64,000 nucleotides of DNA, taken from Thermophilibacter mediterraneus (lineage in GTDB: Bacteria > Actinomycetota > Coriobacteriia > Coriobacteriales > Atopobiaceae). Shown one piece after another: positions 59,452 to 64,000 of the stretch. Below the pieces are notes generated by a model. It had not been told where the DNA came from. It saw nothing but the letters and a program-made list of their open reading frames with translations, and did no database searches. Position 1 is the first letter of the stretch; every line of letters begins with the position of its first letter. Position numbers and translations under genes: made by a program. Location of the stretch: the NCBI RefSeq assembly GCF_900119385.1, contig NZ_FPKO01000009.1, positions 1,139,405 through 1,203,404 of the forward strand, read 5' to 3'.

Positions 59452-62448
59452 ATGAGCGACGTCATGAGGCCGATGCCGTTTGCGCAGGTCATGGACTGGA
59501 TCCTGACCGAGCACGAGACCCAGGGGTCGATCTTCGGCGTGCGCAAGGCATACGTCCACGAGGGGGGCAGCGAGCCGATCTTCGAGGAGCGCATCGAGAC
59601 CCCCTTCGGCCCGGCGGCGGGCCCCAACACGCAGCTCACGCAGAACATCGTCGCGTCCTACGTCGCGGGCTCGCGCTTCTTCGAGCTCAAGACCGTGCAG
59701 ATCATGGACGGCGAGGAGCTCTCTGCCTGCGTGAACAAGCCCTGCATCGTGGCCGAGGACGAGTGCTACAACTGCGAGTGGTCCACCGAGCTCACCGTGC
59801 CGCAGGCCTTCGCCGAGTACGTCAAGGCCTGGTGGGCCTGCAAGCTCCTCGCGCGCGAGTACGGCCTCGGCGACCCGGACGGCTTCGTCTTCAACATGAG
59901 CGTCGGCTACAGCCTGGAGGGCATCAAGAGCCCCAAGGTCGACGCCTACATCGAGGGCATGAAGGACGCCTCCGGGAGCGAGGTGTGGGCGGAGTGCCGC
60001 GAGTGGGCGCTCGCCAACCTCGACCGCTTCCAGAACGTCGACGCCGACTTCGTGAACGCCGTCTCGCCGGTGGTGTCCCGCTCGGTGACCGAGTCCACGC
60101 TCCACGGCTGCCCGCCCGACGAGATCGAGCGCATCGCCACCTACCTCATCACCGAGAAGGGCGTGAACACCTACATCAAGTGCAACCCCACGCTCCTCGG
60201 CTACGACTTCGCCCGCGAGCGCCTGAACGAGCTCGGCTTCGACTACATCGCCTTCGACGATACGCACTTCCGCGAGGACCTGCAGTGGGCCGACGCGGTA
60301 CCGATGTTCGACCGCCTGATCGAGCTCTGCGACGAGAAGGGCCTCGCCTTTGGCGTCAAGCTCACCAACACGTTCCCGGTGGACGTGACCCGCGGTGAGC
60401 TGCCGAGCGAGGAGATGTACATGTCCGGCCGCTCGCTCTTCCCGCTGACGATTGAGCTGGCGCGCCGCATCGCCGCGCAGTTCGATGGCCGCCTGCGCAT
60501 CTCCTACTCCGGCGGCGCCGACGCCCGCAACATCCGCGAGCTCTACGCCGCGGGAATCTGGCCGATCACCATGGCGACCAACGTGCTCAAGCCGGGCGGC
60601 TACGAGCGCTTCAGCCAGATCGCCGGGCTTCTCGCCGGCGCCGAGCGTCTCGACTACGTCGACGTCGACGCCGTGACCGAGCTCGCGGCCCGCACCGCGT
60701 CGGGCGCGGACTACCGCAAGCCCATCAAGCCCGCCAAGCCGCACAAGATCGACGCCGAGCTCCCGCTCATGAGCTGCTTCACGGCGCCCTGCCGCAGCGG
60801 CTGCCCCATCAGCCAGGACATCCCCGCCTACCTCTCTCGCGTGGACGAGGGGAAGTTCGCCGAGGCCCTGCGCATCATCGTCGAGCGCAACGCGCTGCCG
60901 CACATCACCGGCAACCTCTGCCCGCACCCCTGCGGCGCCAAGTGCGAGCGCAGCTTCTACGAGCCCGAGGGCGCGCGCATCCGCGACCACAAGCTCACCG
61001 CGGCGCACGAGGGCTTCGAGGAGGTCGTGAGGGAGCTGCGCGCCGCCGGCCCGGCTCGCCTCGCCTCCGCCGCCGACAAGAACGTCGCCGTGATCGGCGG
61101 CGGCCCCGCGGGCCTCGCCACGGCGTTCTTCCTCACGCGCGCCGGCGCCAAGGTGACGATCTTCGAGCGCACCGAGTCGCTCGGCGGCATCGCGCGCCAC
61201 GTGATCCCCGAGTTCCGCATCCCGGGCGAGGACATCGACCGCGACGTGGCCCTGTGCCTCGCCTTCGGCGCGCAGGTCCGGATGGGCCGCGAGGTCAGGA
61301 GGGTCTCCGACCTCTTTGACGAGGGCTTCACCGACGTCGTCGTGGCGACCGGCGCCTGGGCGCCCGGCCACGTGGGTCTCAAGATGGGCGAGGAGATCGA
61401 CGTCCTGGAGTTCCTCGAGGCCGCCAAGGCCGGCGAGCCCATGGAGCTGGGCACCGACGTCGTGATCGTGGGCGCCGGCAACACCGCCATGGACGCGGCG
61501 CGCGTGGCCAAGCGCGCCGAGGGCGTCGAGAACGTCCGCATCGTCTATCGCCGCACCAAGAAGGAGATGCCCGCCGACGAGGAGGAGCTGCAGCTGGCCC
61601 TGGAGGAGGGCATCGAGCTCTGCGAGCTGCTCGCCCCGATCGGCGTCGCCGACGGCAGGCTCGCCTGCGAGGTCATGCGCCTCGGGGAGCCGGACGAGTC
61701 CGGCCGCCGTCGCCCGGAGGGCACGGGCGAGACCGTCGACGTCCCGGCAACGGCCGTCATCTGCGCCGTGGGCGAGCAGATCGAGTCGGGCCTCTACGAG
61801 GGCGCGGGCGTCGAGGTCGACCGCCGCGGCCGCCCGGCCGGCACCGCCACGGGCGTGGACCACGTCTGGGCCGCCGGCGACTGCCGCCGCGGGCCGGCCA
61901 CCTTCGTGGAGGCCATCGCCGACGCGCAGGCCGTCGCGCGCGACCTTGCCGGCGTCGACTTCAACGCGTACGCCGAGAAGAACGTCCGCGCCGACAAGCT
62001 CGACGCCATCATGGGCCGCAAGGGCACCATCTGCCTCGACGCCGCCTCCGACGCGACGAGCCGCTGCCTCGGCTGCGCCACCGTGTGCGAGGTCTGCTGC
62101 GACGTCTGCCCCAACCGCGCCAACGTGGCGATCAAGGTGCCGGGCCTCGCGCAGCAGCAGGTCGTCCACGTGGACGGCATGTGCAACGAGTGCGGCAACT
62201 GCGCCGTGTTCTGCCCGTGGAGCGGCCGCCCGTACAAGGACAAGCTCACGCTCTTCTGGAGCGCCGGCGACATGGACGCGAGCGAGAACCGCGGCTTCCT
62301 GCCGCAGGCCGACGGCACGTTCCGCGTGCGCCTGGCCTCCGGCGAGGGCCTCTACGACGTGGACGACGCCGCGTGCGGCCTGCCCGAGGACGTGCGCCTC
62401 ACCATCCGCGCCGTCCGCGACGACTACGGCTACCTGCTGGCCAAGTAA
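59452..62448 (+). CDS. ygfK: YgfK: flavin and Fe-S oxidoreductase of the Se-dependent hydroxylase cluster
   Basis: The 998-residue protein has an N-terminal TIM-barrel of dihydroorotate/dihydropyrimidine dehydrogenase type (about residues 1-420), a cysteine-rich helical part (FTAPCRSGCPISQDIPAYL, CPHPCGAKCERSF), a glutamate-synthase small-subunit-like FAD/NAD(P) part (IGGGPAGLATAFFLTRAG, VGAGNTAMDAARVAK) and C-terminal ferredoxin cysteines (CLGCATVCEVCCDVCPN, CNECGNCAVFCPW). It shuttles electrons to or from the xanthine dehydrogenase module. GAGGAGAGGAGC precedes the ATG. Confidence 0.92.
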   Translation: MSDVMRPMPFAQVMDWILTEHETQGSIFGVRKAYVHEGGSEPIFEERIETPFGPAAGPNTQLTQNIVASYVAGSRFFELKTVQIMDGEELSACVNKPCIVAEDECYNCEWSTELTVPQAFAEYVKAWWACKLLAREYGLGDPDGFVFNMSVGYSLEGIKSPKVDAYIEGMKDASGSEVWAECREWALANLDRFQNVDADFVNAVSPVVSRSVTESTLHGCPPDEIERIATYLITEKGVNTYIKCNPTLLGYDFARERLNELGFDYIAFDDTHFREDLQWADAVPMFDRLIELCDEKGLAFGVKLTNTFPVDVTRGELPSEEMYMSGRSLFPLTIELARRIAAQFDGRLRISYSGGADARNIRELYAAGIWPITMATNVLKPGGYERFSQIAGLLAGAERLDYVDVDAVTELAARTASGADYRKPIKPAKPHKIDAELPLMSCFTAPCRSGCPISQDIPAYLSRVDEGKFAEALRIIVERNALPHITGNLCPHPCGAKCERSFYEPEGARIRDHKLTAAHEGFEEVVRELRAAGPARLASAADKNVAVIGGGPAGLATAFFLTRAGAKVTIFERTESLGGIARHVIPEFRIPGEDIDRDVALCLAFGAQVRMGREVRRVSDLFDEGFTDVVVATGAWAPGHVGLKMGEEIDVLEFLEAAKAGEPMELGTDVVIVGAGNTAMDAARVAKRAEGVENVRIVYRRTKKEMPADEEELQLALEEGIELCELLAPIGVADGRLACEVMRLGEPDESGRRRPEGTGETVDVPATAVICAVGEQIESGLYEGAGVEVDRRGRPAGTATGVDHVWAAGDCRRGPATFVEAIADAQAVARDLAGVDFNAYAEKNVRADKLDAIMGRKGTICLDAASDATSRCLGCATVCEVCCDVCPNRANVAIKVPGLAQQQVVHVDGMCNECGNCAVFCPWSGRPYKDKLTLFWSAGDMDASENRGFLPQADGTFRVRLASGEGLYDVDDAACGLPEDVRLTIRAVRDDYGYLLAK

Positions 62449-62462
62449 CGCATCCGCGTGGC

Positions 62463-62489
62463 GTGCAAAAGGGACAGTCACTTTTGCAC
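62463..62489 (+). repeat. REP-like palindrome, first of pair between ygfK and ferredoxin gene
   Basis: GTGCAAAAGGGACAGTCAC plus TTTTGCAC. It is paired with the reverse copy at 62513-62539, 23 bases on. Confidence 0.9.
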
Positions 62490-62512
62490 GCCACGCGCTT
62501 TTCGGGGAGTCC

Positions 62513-62539
62513 GTGCAAAAGTGACTGTCCCTTTTGCAC
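62513..62539 (-). repeat. REP-like palindrome, second of the pair
   Basis: The reverse form GTGCAAAAGTGACTGTCCC plus TTTTGCAC. It ends 17 bases before the ferredoxin start codon, the same distance as the pair before ygfK. Confidence 0.9.
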
Positions 62540-62556
62540 GCCACGAGGGGAGAGAC

Positions 62557-62769
62557 ATGGACGACGAGATCAGGCGCATCTGGGTCGCCGACACCGGCTG
62601 CATAGGGTGCCGCCTCTGCGAGCGCGCCTGCCCGGCGGGCGCCATGCGCGTCGAGGACAAGCAGGCGCGCATCGACTACTCGCTCTGCATCGCGTGCGGC
62701 ATGTGCGCCACCACGTGCCGCAAGGGCGTCATCCACGACACGCTGGGCATCTACGCCCCGGCGGAGTAG
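62557..62769 (+). CDS. Small 2[4Fe-4S] ferredoxin
   Basis: ATG 62557 follows GAGGGGAGAG; longer frames would translate a palindrome. The 70-residue protein has two full cluster motifs, CIGCRLCERACP and CIACGMCATTCRKG. It lies between ygfK and the xanthine dehydrogenase gene (15-base gap) and probably carries electrons between those two enzymes. Confidence 0.92.
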   Translation: MDDEIRRIWVADTGCIGCRLCERACPAGAMRVEDKQARIDYSLCIACGMCATTCRKGVIHDTLGIYAPAE

Positions 62770-62784
62770 GGAGGGAAAAAGAAC

Positions 62785-64000
62785 ATGGCAGCCAACGCCA
62801 AGGCGCCCGCCGAGTACCGCTTCACCGTCAACGGCGAGGAGTGCCTCGTTACCGCGGACAAGCCGCTCCTGCGCTACCTGCGCGACGACCTCAGGCTCAC
62901 CTCCGTCAAGGACGGCTGCTCCGAGGGCGCGTGCGGCACCTGCACCGTGCTCGTGGACGACCGCGCGACCAAGGCGTGCGTCCTCACCACGCGCCTGGCA
63001 AACGGCCGCGACATCGTGACCGTGGAGGGCCTGCCGCACGAGGAGCAGGAGGCCTTCGTCTACGCCTTCGGCGCCGTCGGCGCCGTGCAGTGCGGCTTCT
63101 GCATCCCCGGCATGGTCATGGCGGGCGCGGCCCTCGTCCACAAGGTGCCCGACCCCACCGAGGACCAGGTCAAGCTCGCCATCCGTGGCAACGTCTGCCG
63201 CTGCACCGGCTACAAGAAGATCATCGAGGGCATCCTGCTGGCCGCCGCCATCCTGCGGGGCGAGAAGAGCATCGACCCCGAGCTCGAGCGCGGCGACGAC
63301 TACGGCGTGGGCAAGCGCGCCTTCCGCGTGGACGTGCGCCGCAAGGTGCTCGGCTACGGCAAGTACCCCGACGACATCGACGAGCGCGACTTCCCCGACC
63401 TCGCCTACGCGAGCGCCGTGCGCTCCAAGCACCCGCGCGCCCGCGTGGTCAGGATCGACGCCGAGAAGGCCCGCGCCATGCCGGGCGTGCTCGCCGTGCT
63501 CACGGCCGCCGACGTGCCGGTGAACGCCGTGGGGCACCTGCTCTACGACTGGGACGTCATGACCGCGGAGGGCGACGTCACGCACTGCGTGGGCGACGCG
63601 ATCGCGCTCGTGGTGGCCGAGGACGCGGCCACGCTCGAGAAGGCCAAGAGGGCCGTGAAGGTGACCTACGAGGTGCTCGAGCCCGTGCGTAGCATCGAGG
63701 AGGCCCGCGCGGAGGGCGCGCCCGTGCTCCACAAGCCCTACCTCGCCTTCGGCAACTGGGTCACGCCCGAGAACAACATCTGCCAGCAGCGCCACGTGGT
63801 CCGCGGCGACGCGGCCGCCGCGCTCGCGGGCGCCGCGCACAAGGTGACGCGCACCTTCAGGACGCCGTTCACCGAGCACGCGTTCCTCGAGCCGGAGTGC
63901 GCCGTGGCCTTCCCCTACAAGGGCGGCGTGAAGGTCTGCTCGTCCGACCAGGGCGCCTACGACTCCCGTAAGGAGATCGCCCACATGCTCGGCTGGGACG
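62785..64000 (+). CDS. xdh: Selenium-dependent type xanthine dehydrogenase (3-prime end outside window)
   Basis: The frame opens at ATG 62785 (GGGAGGGAAAAAG before) and runs off the window at 405 codons. It has a plant-type [2Fe-2S] domain (CSEGACGTC), a second [2Fe-2S] domain (CGFCIPGMVMAG and GNVCRCTGYKKI) and then, without a FAD domain, the hammerhead and molybdenum domain start (YASAVRSKHPRARVVRIDAE, TPFTEHAFLEPECAV). This fusion of small and large subunits is that of Xdh in ssnA-ygfK clusters, where a labile selenium ligand on molybdenum is expected. It oxidises hypoxanthine, xanthine or related purines. Confidence 0.9.
   Translation, partial: MAANAKAPAEYRFTVNGEECLVTADKPLLRYLRDDLRLTSVKDGCSEGACGTCTVLVDDRATKACVLTTRLANGRDIVTVEGLPHEEQEAFVYAFGAVGAVQCGFCIPGMVMAGAALVHKVPDPTEDQVKLAIRGNVCRCTGYKKIIEGILLAAAILRGEKSIDPELERGDDYGVGKRAFRVDVRRKVLGYGKYPDDIDERDFPDLAYASAVRSKHPRARVVRIDAEKARAMPGVLAVLTAADVPVNAVGHLLYDWDVMTAEGDVTHCVGDAIALVVAEDAATLEKAKRAVKVTYEVLEPVRSIEEARAEGAPVLHKPYLAFGNWVTPENNICQQRHVVRGDAAAALAGAAHKVTRTFRTPFTEHAFLEPECAVAFPYKGGVKVCSSDQGAYDSRKEIAHMLGWD

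Overview
The window is high-GC DNA from an anaerobic bacterium, most likely a gut Coriobacteriia of the Olsenella/Atopobiaceae type. This is inferred from the gene content: a glycyl-radical enzyme with its activase, a selenium-type molybdenum hydroxylase cluster for purines, SufCBDSU, GatCAB, a dlt operon, SLH-anchored surface proteins, and dense families of short palindromic repeats. No rRNA, tRNA or CRISPR array was recognised.

Layout. 1-789: end of an ABC ATPase gene. 1196-5980: four-gene envelope-stress type module (substrate-binding-like protein, lipoprotein with solute-binding plus VWA domains, small membrane protein, TelA). 6045-11173: sugar module, with a DeoR repressor and glycyl-radical activase on the minus strand, divergent from a glycyl-radical enzyme and an FSA-type aldolase; both sides share operator-like motifs. 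11448-28807: accessory surface-protein island with an SLH subtilase, serine recombinase, small HTH protein, beta-helix adhesin, InlB-like SLH protein, a decapitated AAA ATPase, a BspA-like SLH protein preceded by a poly-G switch, and an IS3-family element. Three families of palindromes (A, B, C) recur as an ordered triad behind the SLH genes.

28816-38631: M18 aminopeptidase, a membrane protein, class II aldolase, then dltABCD-dltX and a beta-lactamase-fold hydrolase for teichoic acid D-alanylation. The 5-prime end of dltD holds a 32-bp-arm palindrome that puts the apparent ancestral start out of frame. 38628-44082 (minus): sufCBDSU and an Rrf2 regulator. 44363-49604: a flavin-fold oxidase-like protein, a BASS transporter and gatCAB. 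49852-50535: a decayed TetR/MFS efflux pair. 50578-55219: a YitT protein and an ECF sigma-membrane-ABC operon (minus). 55499-64000: a YheO/DauR-like regulator divergent from a purine catabolic cluster (NCS2 permease, SsnA, YgfK, ferredoxin, start of xanthine dehydrogenase), dotted with paired 27-bp REP-like palindromes.

The strongest unusual signals are: (1) a run of ten G just after the ribosome-binding site and start codon of the BspA/SLH protein, which places the gene in the OFF frame here and ON with nine or twelve G; (2) the out-of-frame palindrome in dltD; (3) the A-B-C palindrome triad, in which element A keeps its loop while both stem arms change together; (4) the REP-like palindromes, one of which is translated as part of SufD.
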